Assembly: GCF_023242315.1 (NCBI RefSeq)
Contig: NZ_JALLIY010000014.1
Span: 1-64,000, forward strand
Direction of reading: 5' to 3'
Source: Pseudomonas sp. MWU13-2105
GTDB lineage: Bacteria > Pseudomonadota > Gammaproteobacteria > Pseudomonadales > Pseudomonadaceae
DNA: 64,000 nucleotides
Every line of letters begins with the position of its first letter. Position 1 is the stretch's first letter. A program made the translations under genes and the position numbers. Below are positions 25,736-33,666 of this stretch, one piece after another. A model generated the notes under the pieces. It was given only the letters and a program-made list of their open reading frames with translations, made no database searches and had not been told where the DNA came from.

Positions 25736-26527
25736 TTATGTCACTGTCGTCTGCCAGTTGAACAGCGCACAGGCATTGGCCGTGCTGGCGTTCGCCAGGG
25801 TTTCCGGGCTCACCCCCATCAGCCCGGCCAGCGCCGCACAGATCGCCGGCAAATGCTCGGGGCTGTTGCGCTGACCGGCGAACATCACCGGCGCCATGTC
25901 CGGTGCATCGGTTTCCAGCACTACACCGTCCAGCGGCAGGTCGGCGATGACCTTGCTCAGGCGCAAGGCCTGCGGCCAGGTGCCGGCGCCGCCCAGGCCC
26001 AGCTTGAAACCCAGCTTGCGGTATTCCCGGGCTTCCTCGCGGCTGCCGGCAAAGGCGTGGATGATGCCGCCACGGGCCGGGCGAAAGCGCTTGAGGGTGG
26101 CAATGGTCGCCGCGTGGCTTCTGCGCACATGCAGCAGGGCCGGCAGGGCAAAGTCCACGGCCAGTTTCAACTGGGCCTCGAACAACACTTGCTGGCGTCC
26201 ACGGTCCAGCTGCGGCAGGAAATAATCCAGGCCGAACTCGCCCACCGCGCACAGTTGCGGATGACCGGCGCAGCGCCTCAGCCAGTCGCCCAACTCGTTG
26301 AGATCGGCCGAGCGGTGTTCATCCAGATACACCGGGTGCAAGCCGAACGCTGCGTGCAGCCGCGAGTCGCTTTGCACCAGGTCCCAGACCCGCTGCCAGT
26401 TTTTTTGATAAACCCCCAACACCACCATCCGCCCCACCCCCAGGGCGCGGCTGCGCTCAAGGACCTTGCCGCGATCGGCGTCGAAATCGGCGAAGTCGAG
26501 GTGGGTGTGGGTGTCGATCAACTCCAC
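25736..26527 (-). CDS. TatD-family metal-dependent DNase
   Basis: This 263-residue TIM-barrel hydrolase begins with the metal-binding DTHTHLDFADFDADRG. It also has FGLHPVYLDEH, AVGEFGLDYF, LPALLHVRRSH, GGIIHAFAGS and VVLETDAPDMAP, the ordered motifs of TatD deoxyribonucleases. I chose the GTG at 26527, preceded by GAGG, because no ATG lies near and the longer open frame runs back into fruR. It starts two bases after the fruR stop, so it is in an operon with fruR, a common pseudomonad pairing without a known functional link. Confidence 0.88.
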   Translation of the reverse strand: MELIDTHTHLDFADFDADRGKVLERSRALGVGRMVVLGVYQKNWQRVWDLVQSDSRLHAAFGLHPVYLDEHRSADLNELGDWLRRCAGHPQLCAVGEFGLDYFLPQLDRGRQQVLFEAQLKLAVDFALPALLHVRRSHAATIATLKRFRPARGGIIHAFAGSREEAREYRKLGFKLGLGGAGTWPQALRLSKVIADLPLDGVVLETDAPDMAPVMFAGQRNSPEHLPAICAALAGLMGVSPETLANASTANACALFNWQTTVT

Positions 26528-26529
26528 TT

Positions 26530-27525
26530 TCAGACCTCGTGGATCCGCTGCTTGAAGGTCCGGGCGATGGCCTGGACGCCAGGTTGGTAGTTCTTCTCCT
26601 CGATGGCGGCGAGGGCCAGCGCCAGGGCTTTTTCGGCGATCAGTTGATGCTGTTGGGCCATGGCGTTGACCGGCAACGGCAGGAAGTCCAGCAGTTGGGT
26701 ATCGCCGAAGGTGCCCAGGCGCAATGCCCGAGATTTCAGCGGTTGATCGTGCAGGGCATCGAACACACCTTGCAGCAGGACATAGGAGGTGGTGACCAGG
26801 GCATCCGGCAGGTGGCCAAGACGTTTGATCAGGCCTTCCATCAACTGGCGCCCGCACTCGCGGCTGAACGCCTCGCCATGCTCGACCAGCACCTCGCCCT
26901 TGAAGCCTTGCAGGGCCTCCTGGAAGCCGGCCGCGCGTTGGCGACTGATGCTCAATTCGGCGCGGGCGCCGATCAGGGCGATATGCCGTGGCAAGGGCTG
27001 CAGCAAGCTGCGGGTCAGTTGCAGGCTGGCCTGATGGTCGTCGCTGACCACCGAACAGAAATGCGCCGGCTCCATTTCCCGGTCGATGGCAATCACCGGT
27101 GTCCCACGTGCCTGCAGCAGGTGATAGCTGTCGTCATCGGCCGGCAGGCAACTGGCGACGAACAGCGCATCGCAGCGCCGCGCGCGGAACAGTTGCAGCA
27201 GTTGCCGCTCGCTGTCGGGGGCGTCGTCGGAACTGGCGATCAGCAACTGGTAGCCGCGGGCGCGGGCGCCTTGTTCCAGCAGTTTGGCGATGCGTGCGTA
27301 ACTGGGGTTTTCCAGGTCCGGCAGAATGAAACCCAGGGTTCGCGTATTACGACTGCGCAGCCCGGCAGCCTGGGGGTTGGGCGTGAAGCCATGCTGCTCG
27401 ACCACTGCCCGCACCCGTTCCACGGTGCTGCTGCTGATACGCTGTTGCTCGGCCTTGCCATTGATCACGTAGCTGGCGGTGGTGACGGACACACCGGCCA
27501 ACTGGGCGATATCACTGAGTTTCAA
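26530..27525 (-). CDS. fruR: Catabolite repressor/activator Cra (FruR), LacI family
   Basis: This 331-residue regulator has an N-terminal helix-turn-helix (MKLSDIAQLAGVSVTTASYV) with the hinge helix near residues 50-60 and a periplasmic-binding-fold effector domain (TLGFILPDLENPSYARIAK, IGARAELSISRQRAAGFQEAL). Fructose-1-phosphate relieves its binding in Pseudomonas. It is divergent from fruBKA, and a clear Cra operator lies in the shared region. TatD-family DNase follows. Confidence 0.93.
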   Translation of the reverse strand: MKLSDIAQLAGVSVTTASYVINGKAEQQRISSSTVERVRAVVEQHGFTPNPQAAGLRSRNTRTLGFILPDLENPSYARIAKLLEQGARARGYQLLIASSDDAPDSERQLLQLFRARRCDALFVASCLPADDDSYHLLQARGTPVIAIDREMEPAHFCSVVSDDHQASLQLTRSLLQPLPRHIALIGARAELSISRQRAAGFQEALQGFKGEVLVEHGEAFSRECGRQLMEGLIKRLGHLPDALVTTSYVLLQGVFDALHDQPLKSRALRLGTFGDTQLLDFLPLPVNAMAQQHQLIAEKALALALAAIEEKNYQPGVQAIARTFKQRIHEV

Positions 27526-27927
27526 ACGGGGAGTTCCTTATTGTGCTGCAGCGTTCATGTCTGCATTTTCGCTGATCGTATCCTATTCCGGCAGCCGACC
27601 TTCGTCGTCCAGTTGTCAAAAGACGACGGAGTTCCAGCGCTCGGGCCCCGCACAGGCCGCCTGTCGGCGCCTTGAGGCTGTCGGACGCCGCGCTGGCAAG
27701 GTTTATCCCGGCATTTTCATGACACCGAGGGGGCTTCAATGCCGGACAATAATCTAGTAACGTGACGAACACTCTAGATTAAACGTTTCAGCAGGCGTAT
27801 TTTTGCGACATTCGGCCCGTGTCACGGTCCTGCCGAAAGACCGTTGCACATTGTTCGGGCCACCCGCCTAAGCTGACTCATTCAAAACAATACCTAGCGT
27901 CCACCTGACGCTGAATAGGAGAAAGGC
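27526..27927. other. Divergent control region of fruR and fruBKA
   Basis: These 402 bases contain no gene. They hold the Cra operator at 27779-27790. ACTCTAGATT precedes it, and AACAATAC (27885-27892) lies about 35 bases before the fruB ATG and is one mismatch from the AAYAAYAA Hfq/Crc motif. The segment 27640-27760 is GC-rich with short inverted repeats of no clear identity. Confidence 0.6.
27779..27790. promoter_or_regulatory. Cra/FruR operator
   Basis: TTAAACGTTTCA is the near-palindromic site described for FruR at the fruBKA promoter of P. putida. It lies 138 bases before the fruB ATG. Confidence 0.88.
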
Positions 27928-30789
27928 ATGCTCGAGCTCACCGTAGAGCAGATTTCCATGGGCCAGTCGGCCGTGGACAAGTCTGCGGCCCTGCAACTGC
28001 TCGCGAACCGACTGGTGGCCGACGGCCTGGTAGCCGAGGGTTACCTGGCGGGTTTGCAGGCTCGTGAGGCCCAGGGTTCGACCTTTCTCGGCCAAGGTAT
28101 TGCGATTCCCCACGGCACGCCGGAAACCCGCGACCAGGTGTTCGCCACCGGTGTGCGCCTGCTGCAATTTCCCGATGGGGTGGACTGGGGCGACGGCCAG
28201 ATCGTCTACCTGGCCATCGGAATCGCGGCCCGTTCCGACGAACATTTGCGCCTGTTGCAACTGCTGACCCGGGCCCTCGGCGAAACCGATCTGGGCCAGG
28301 CCCTGCGGCGTGCCAGTTCCGCCGAAGCGCTGCTCAAGCTGTTGCAGGGCGCACCGCAGGAGCTGGCGCTGGATGCACAGATGATCGGCCTGGGCGTGGC
28401 CGCGGACGATTTCGAAGAGTTGGTCTGGCGCGGTGCGCGCCTGCTGCGTCAGGCCGATTGTGTCAGCAACGGTTTTGCCGCCGTGTTGCAGCAGGTCGAA
28501 GCCTTGCCGCTGGGCGACGGCCTCTGGTGGTTGCACAGCGAGCAGACGGTCAAGCGTCCGGGCCTGGCCTTCGTCACCCCGAACAAACCGATCCGCTACC
28601 TCGGCCAGCCGCTGAGCGGTCTGTTCTGCCTGGCCAGTCTCGGCGAAGCGCACCAGGCCCTGCTTGAGCGCCTGTGCGCGTTGCTGATCGAAGGCCGTGG
28701 TCACGAACTGGGCCGCGCCACCAGCAGCCGGGCGGTGCTCGAGGTCCTCGGCGGTGAGTTGCCGGCCGATTGGCCGAGCGCGCGGATCGCCCTGGCCAAT
28801 GCCCATGGCTTGCACGCCCGCCCGGCGAAAGTCCTGGCGCAACTGGCGAAAAATTTCGAAGGCGATATCCGGGTGCGCATCGTCGACGGCGCGGGCGGTG
28901 CCGTGTCGGTGAAAAGCTTGAGCAAGCTGCTCAGCCTCGGCGCCCGGCGTGCCCAGGTGCTGGAATTTATCGCTGAGCCGAGCATTGCCGCCGATGCCTT
29001 GCCCGCGCTCCTGGCGGCGGTGGAAGCAGGCCTCGGCGAGGAAGTCGAGCCCCTGCCGACGCTCAGTGCCGCGAGCCCAGTGCTCGAAGAAGTACTCGTA
29101 CCCTTGCTGGCACCAGGTGCCGGCAGCCAGCTCCAGGCCATCGCCGCCGCACCGGGGATTGCCATCGGCCCGGCCCATGTCCAGGTGCTGGCGCAGTTCG
29201 ATTACCCATTGCGCGGTGAGTCCGCGCTGGTTGAGCGTCAGCGTCTGCAGCAGGCCCTGGACCTGGTACGCGCGGACATCGAAGGCCTGGTCCAACGCAG
29301 CAAGGCCAAGGCCATCCGGGAAATTTTCATTACCCACCAGGAAATGCTCGACGACCCGGAACTCAGCGACGATGTCGAAGCGCGTCTCAAGCAGGGTGAA
29401 AGCGCCGAGGCCGGCTGGATGGCGGTGATCGAGGCGGCGGCGCTCCAGCAGGAGGCCTTGCAGGATGCCTTGCTGGCCGAACGCGCGGCGGATCTGCGGG
29501 ATGTCGGCCGGCGCGTGCTGGCGCAGTTGTGTGGCGTCGAAACCCTGGCCGAGCCCGATCAGCCTTATGTGTTGGTGATGGATGAAGTCGGTCCTTCGGA
29601 TGTGGCGCGCCTGGACCCGGCGCGGGTCGCCGGGATTCTCACGGCCCGCGGCGGGGCCACCGCCCACAGCGCGATCGTCGCCCGCGCCCTGGGTATTCCG
29701 GCGCTGGTCGGTGCCGGCGCGGCGGTGTTGCTGCTGGCCCCCGGCACACCCTTGCTGATCGACGGGCAGCGCGGTCGCCTGCATGTGTCGCCGGATGACG
29801 CGACCCTGCAGCGCGCCTTGCAAGAGCGTGACACCCGCGAGCAACGCCTGCGTCTGGCCTCGGCGCAGCGCCACGAACTGGCGTTGACCCGCGATGGCCA
29901 CGCGGTCGAGGTGTTCGCCAATATCGGCGAAAGCGCCGGTGTTGCCAGCGCGGTGGAGCAGGGGGCCGAAGGCATCGGCCTGCTGCGCACCGAACTGATT
30001 TTCATGGCCCATCAACAGGCGCCGGACGAGGCGACCCAGGAAGCCGAATACCGTCGCGTGCTCGATGGCCTGGCGGGACGTCCGCTGGTGGTGCGGACCC
30101 TCGATGTCGGCGGCGATAAACCGCTGCCATATTGGCCGATCGCCAAGGAGGAAAACCCCTTCCTCGGTGTGCGCGGCATCCGCCTGACCCTGCAACGCCC
30201 GCAGATCATGGAAGGGCAGTTGCGGGCCTTGCTGCGGGCCGCCGACAACCGGCCGTTGCGGATCATGTTCCCGATGGTCGGCAGTGTCGCCGAATGGCGC
30301 CAGGCCCGGGATATGACCGAACGCCTGCGCCTGGAAATCCCGGTCGCCGACCTGCAACTGGGGATCATGATCGAGGTGCCGTCGGCGGCGTTGCTGGCGC
30401 CGGTGCTGGCCAAGGAAGTGGACTTCTTCAGTGTCGGCACCAACGACCTGACCCAGTACACCCTGGCCATCGACCGTGGTCATCCGACCCTCTCGGCCCA
30501 GGCCGATGGCCTGCACCCGGCGGTGCTGCAACTGATCGATATCACCGTGCGCGCGGCCCATGCCCATGGCAAATGGGTCGGCGTCTGCGGCGAGCTGGCG
30601 GCGGATCCCTTGGCGGTGCCGGTACTGGTCGGGCTGGGGGTGGATGAGCTGAGCGTCTCGGCGCGCAGCATTCCGGAGGTCAAGGCGCGGGTCCGCGAGT
30701 TGAGCCTGCCCCAGGCGCGTGCGCTGGCCCAGGCCGCCTTGGCGGTGGGCAGCGGCGATGAAGTGCGAGCCCTGGTGGAGGCTTTGTAA
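27928..30789 (+). CDS. fruB: Fructose PTS multiphosphoryl protein FruB (EIIA-HPr-EI)
   Basis: This 953-residue fusion carries the phosphate from PEP to the fructose permease. EIIA (1-150) has active H62 in IPHGTPETRDQ. HPr (about 285-375) has AHGLHARPAKVL with the phosphorylated His near 296. Enzyme I (about 400-953) has GGATAHSAIVARALGIPALV (His near 580), RTLDVGGDKPLPY and EVDFFSVGTNDLTQYTLA. A GAGAAAGG SD precedes the ATG. The stop overlaps the fruK ATG by one base. Confidence 0.96.
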   Translation: MLELTVEQISMGQSAVDKSAALQLLANRLVADGLVAEGYLAGLQAREAQGSTFLGQGIAIPHGTPETRDQVFATGVRLLQFPDGVDWGDGQIVYLAIGIAARSDEHLRLLQLLTRALGETDLGQALRRASSAEALLKLLQGAPQELALDAQMIGLGVAADDFEELVWRGARLLRQADCVSNGFAAVLQQVEALPLGDGLWWLHSEQTVKRPGLAFVTPNKPIRYLGQPLSGLFCLASLGEAHQALLERLCALLIEGRGHELGRATSSRAVLEVLGGELPADWPSARIALANAHGLHARPAKVLAQLAKNFEGDIRVRIVDGAGGAVSVKSLSKLLSLGARRAQVLEFIAEPSIAADALPALLAAVEAGLGEEVEPLPTLSAASPVLEEVLVPLLAPGAGSQLQAIAAAPGIAIGPAHVQVLAQFDYPLRGESALVERQRLQQALDLVRADIEGLVQRSKAKAIREIFITHQEMLDDPELSDDVEARLKQGESAEAGWMAVIEAAALQQEALQDALLAERAADLRDVGRRVLAQLCGVETLAEPDQPYVLVMDEVGPSDVARLDPARVAGILTARGGATAHSAIVARALGIPALVGAGAAVLLLAPGTPLLIDGQRGRLHVSPDDATLQRALQERDTREQRLRLASAQRHELALTRDGHAVEVFANIGESAGVASAVEQGAEGIGLLRTELIFMAHQQAPDEATQEAEYRRVLDGLAGRPLVVRTLDVGGDKPLPYWPIAKEENPFLGVRGIRLTLQRPQIMEGQLRALLRAADNRPLRIMFPMVGSVAEWRQARDMTERLRLEIPVADLQLGIMIEVPSAALLAPVLAKEVDFFSVGTNDLTQYTLAIDRGHPTLSAQADGLHPAVLQLIDITVRAAHAHGKWVGVCGELAADPLAVPVLVGLGVDELSVSARSIPEVKARVRELSLPQARALAQAALAVGSGDEVRALVEAL

Positions 30790-31730
30790 TGGCGCGGATT
30801 CTGACCCTGACCCTGAACCCGGCGCTGGACCTGACCGTGCAGTTGGCGCGGCTGGAGCCCGGCCAGGTCAATCGTAGCGAAGCGATGCACACTCACGCCG
30901 CCGGCAAAGGCCTGAATGTCGCCCAGGTGCTGGCCGACCTTGGGCATCAACTGACCGTGGGCGGCTTTCTCGGCGACAGCAACCCGCAAGCGTTCGAGGC
31001 CCTGATGGCGCGGCGCGGGTTTGTCGACGCCTTTGTCCGGGTAGCGGGGGAAACCCGCAGCAATATCAAGCTGGCCGAGCAGGACGGGCGGATCACCGAT
31101 CTCAATGGTCCCGGTCCCCTGGTCGACGAACAGGCCCGGCAAGCCCTGTTGGACAAACTCGACCTGATTGCCCCGGGACACGATGCCGTGGTGGTGGCCG
31201 GCAGCCTGCCGCAAGGGGTGAGCCCCGAGTGGCTGCAGGCCCTGTTGCTGCGTTTGAACAACCTCGGCCTGAAAGTCGCCCTGGACACCAGCGGCGCGGC
31301 ATTGCGCGCCGGACTTGCGGCGACGCCCTGGCTGATCAAACCCAATGGCGAGGAACTCGCCGAGGCCTTGCAGATACCCGCGACCTCGTTGCAGAGCCAG
31401 GCTGAAATCGCCGCGCGGCTACAGGCCCAGGGGATCGAGCACGTGGTGATTTCCCATGGTGCCGAAGGGGTGAACTGGTTTTCCGCCGCGCCGGCTTTGC
31501 AGGCCTTGCCGCCGAAAGTCAAAGTCGTCAGCACGGTCGGTGCCGGTGACTCCTTGCTGGCCGGCATGCTGCACGGGTTGCTCAGCGCTCACTCCGCCGA
31601 GCAGACCCTGCGCACCGCCACCGCGATTGCCGCCCAGGCGGTGACCCAGATCGGTTTCGGCATCAGTGACAGGGCGCAGTTGGCGCAGCTTGAAAGCGGC
31701 GTCCGCGTGCACGCCCTGACAGAACAATAA
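30789..31730 (+). CDS. fruK: 1-phosphofructokinase FruK
   Basis: This 313-residue PfkB-family kinase makes fructose-1,6-bisphosphate from the fructose-1-phosphate delivered by FruA. LTLNPALDLTVQL, HAAGKGLNVAQVLADLG and the C-terminal VVSTVGAGDSLLAGMLHG with the catalytic Asp are diagnostic. By consuming fructose-1-phosphate it also controls the Cra inducer level. It lies between fruB and fruA with overlap on one side and 11 bases on the other. Confidence 0.96.
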   Translation: MARILTLTLNPALDLTVQLARLEPGQVNRSEAMHTHAAGKGLNVAQVLADLGHQLTVGGFLGDSNPQAFEALMARRGFVDAFVRVAGETRSNIKLAEQDGRITDLNGPGPLVDEQARQALLDKLDLIAPGHDAVVVAGSLPQGVSPEWLQALLLRLNNLGLKVALDTSGAALRAGLAATPWLIKPNGEELAEALQIPATSLQSQAEIAARLQAQGIEHVVISHGAEGVNWFSAAPALQALPPKVKVVSTVGAGDSLLAGMLHGLLSAHSAEQTLRTATAIAAQAVTQIGFGISDRAQLAQLESGVRVHALTEQ

Positions 31731-31741
31731 GAGGGAAAGTG

Positions 31742-33484
31742 ATGAAATTAGCCATTGTTACCGCCTGCCCGAACGGCATGGTCACCAGTGTGCTGTGTGC
31801 CCGCCTGCTCGATGCGGCGGCCCAGCGCCAGGGTTGGAGCACCAGCGTCGAAGTCCACGACAGCCAGCACCCGGAGCGCCAATTGTCGGCGGCGACGGTG
31901 GAGGCCGCCGAGTGGGTACTGCTGGTCAGCAGCGTGCCGGTGGAGATGTCGCGGTTTATCGGCAAGCGGGTTTTTCAAAGCACCCCGGCCCAGGCATTGC
32001 AGGATGTCGAGGCGGTGTTGCGGCGCGGTGCCGAAGAGGCGCGGGTGTTTGTTGCGCCCGAGGCCGTAGCCGAGCCGGTAGCGGCCGCCAAGCGCGCCCC
32101 GCGCCTGGTGGCGGTGACCGCCTGCCCGACCGGGGTGGCCCATACCTTCATGGCCGCCGAAGCCTTGCAGCAGTCGGCCAAGCGCCTGGGTTATGAGCTG
32201 CAGGTGGAAACCCAGGGTTCCGTCGGTGCCCGCAACCCGCTGAGCGCGGCGGCGATTGCCGAGGCCGATGTGGTGTTGCTGGCGGCGGATATCGAAGTCG
32301 CCACCGAGCGTTTCGCCGGCAAGAAAATCTACCGTTGCGGTACCGGCATCGCCTTGAAGCAGCCGGACGCGACCCTCAACAAGGCCCTGGCCGAAGGTCA
32401 GCCGGAACAGGCTGTGACGGGCAGCGCCGGGGCCCCGGCCAAGCAGGAAAAGACCGGTGTCTACAAACACCTGCTGACCGGTGTCTCGTTCATGTTGCCG
32501 ATGGTGGTGGCGGGCGGCCTGATGATTGCCTTGTCGTTCGTCTTCGGCATCACCGCGTTCAAGGAGCCGGGCACGCTGGCGGCGGCTTTGATGCAGATCG
32601 GTGGCGAGAGCGCGTTCAAGTTGATGGTGCCGTTGCTGGCCGGCTATATCGCCTACTCGATTGCCGACCGTCCGGGCCTGGCTCCCGGGATGATCGGCGG
32701 CCTGCTGGCGAGCACTCTGGGCGCCGGTTTTATCGGCGGGATCGTCGCCGGTTTTCTCGCCGGCTACAGCGCCAAGGCGATCAACCGTTATGCGCGGCTG
32801 CCCAGCAGTCTTGAGGCGTTGAAGCCGATCCTGATCATTCCGTTGCTGGCCAGCCTGTTCACCGGCCTGGTGATGATCTACGTGGTGGGCAAACCGGTGG
32901 CGGGGATGCTCGAAGGGCTGACCCATTTCCTCGACAGCATGGGCACCACCAACGCCATTCTGCTCGGCGTGTTGCTGGGCGGGATGATGTGCGTCGACCT
33001 CGGCGGGCCGATCAACAAGGCGGCCTATGCGTTCTCGGTCGGGTTGCTGGCGTCGCAGAGTTACGCGCCGATGGCGGCGACCATGGCCGCGGGCATGGTG
33101 CCGCCGATCGGTTTGGGGATCGCCACGCTGATTGCGCGGCACAAGTTTGCCCAGAGTGAGCGCGAGGCCGGCAAGGCCGCGTTCGTACTGGGGCTGTGCT
33201 TTATCTCCGAGGGGGCTATTCCGTTTGCGGCCAAGGATCCGTTGCGGGTGATTCCGGCGAGCATTGCCGGTGGCGCGCTGACCGGTGCCTTGTCGATGTA
33301 TTTCGGCTGCAAGCTGATGGCGCCCCATGGCGGCCTGTTCGTGATGCTGATCCCGAACGCGATCAACCATACGTTGCTGTACTTGCTGGCGATTGTTGCC
33401 GGCAGTCTGCTGACGGCACTGGCCTATGCCGTGCTCAAGCGGCCGGAAGTGGTTGAGTTGAGTGTTGAACCTGCAAGAGCCTGA
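31742..33484 (+). CDS. fruA: Fructose-specific PTS permease FruA (EIIB'BC)
   Basis: This 580-residue inner-membrane permease phosphorylates fructose during uptake. Two EIIB domains are seen: an N-terminal one with TACPNGMVTSVLCARLL and a second with VTACPTGVAHTFMAAEAL holding the phosphocysteine (about residue 124). EIIC (about 240-570) has many helices and GGPINKAAYAFSVGLL and CFISEGAIPFAAKDPLR. The ATG at 31742 follows GAGGGAAAG; an overlapping GTG at 31739 was rejected. It is the last gene of fruBKA and is followed by a REP doublet. Confidence 0.95.
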   Translation: MKLAIVTACPNGMVTSVLCARLLDAAAQRQGWSTSVEVHDSQHPERQLSAATVEAAEWVLLVSSVPVEMSRFIGKRVFQSTPAQALQDVEAVLRRGAEEARVFVAPEAVAEPVAAAKRAPRLVAVTACPTGVAHTFMAAEALQQSAKRLGYELQVETQGSVGARNPLSAAAIAEADVVLLAADIEVATERFAGKKIYRCGTGIALKQPDATLNKALAEGQPEQAVTGSAGAPAKQEKTGVYKHLLTGVSFMLPMVVAGGLMIALSFVFGITAFKEPGTLAAALMQIGGESAFKLMVPLLAGYIAYSIADRPGLAPGMIGGLLASTLGAGFIGGIVAGFLAGYSAKAINRYARLPSSLEALKPILIIPLLASLFTGLVMIYVVGKPVAGMLEGLTHFLDSMGTTNAILLGVLLGGMMCVDLGGPINKAAYAFSVGLLASQSYAPMAATMAAGMVPPIGLGIATLIARHKFAQSEREAGKAAFVLGLCFISEGAIPFAAKDPLRVIPASIAGGALTGALSMYFGCKLMAPHGGLFVMLIPNAINHTLLYLLAIVAGSLLTALAYAVLKRPEVVELSVEPARA

Positions 33485-33496
33485 CCGCGTTACTCC

Positions 33497-33646
33497 TTGT
33501 GGTGAGCGGGCTTGCCCGCGTTGGGGCGCGAAGCGGCCCTAAAATCAGCGACTTCATTGTGTCAGGCAGAACGCAATCGCAGGTTTTACGACTGCTTCGC
33601 AGCTGAGCGCGGCGATGCGGCGTCCCGACAAGCCCGCTCGCCACAA
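33497..33646. repeat. REP doublet (REPIN-like), copy 2
   Basis: TTGTGGTGAGCGGGCTTGCC at the left and AAGCCCGCTCGCCACAA at the right are inverted ends, and the centre again holds ACGACTGCTTCGCAGC. It lies between the convergent fruA and the PepSY/flavoreductase gene. Confidence 0.85.
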
Positions 33647-33666
33647 TGCGGTGTCTCGGCGTGGTC

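Noticed and set aside
27868..30567. Very long minus-strand open frame (899 codons) opposite fruB
   Set aside because: It is a GC-rich shadow of fruB, Gln/His/Arg-rich and without any domain.
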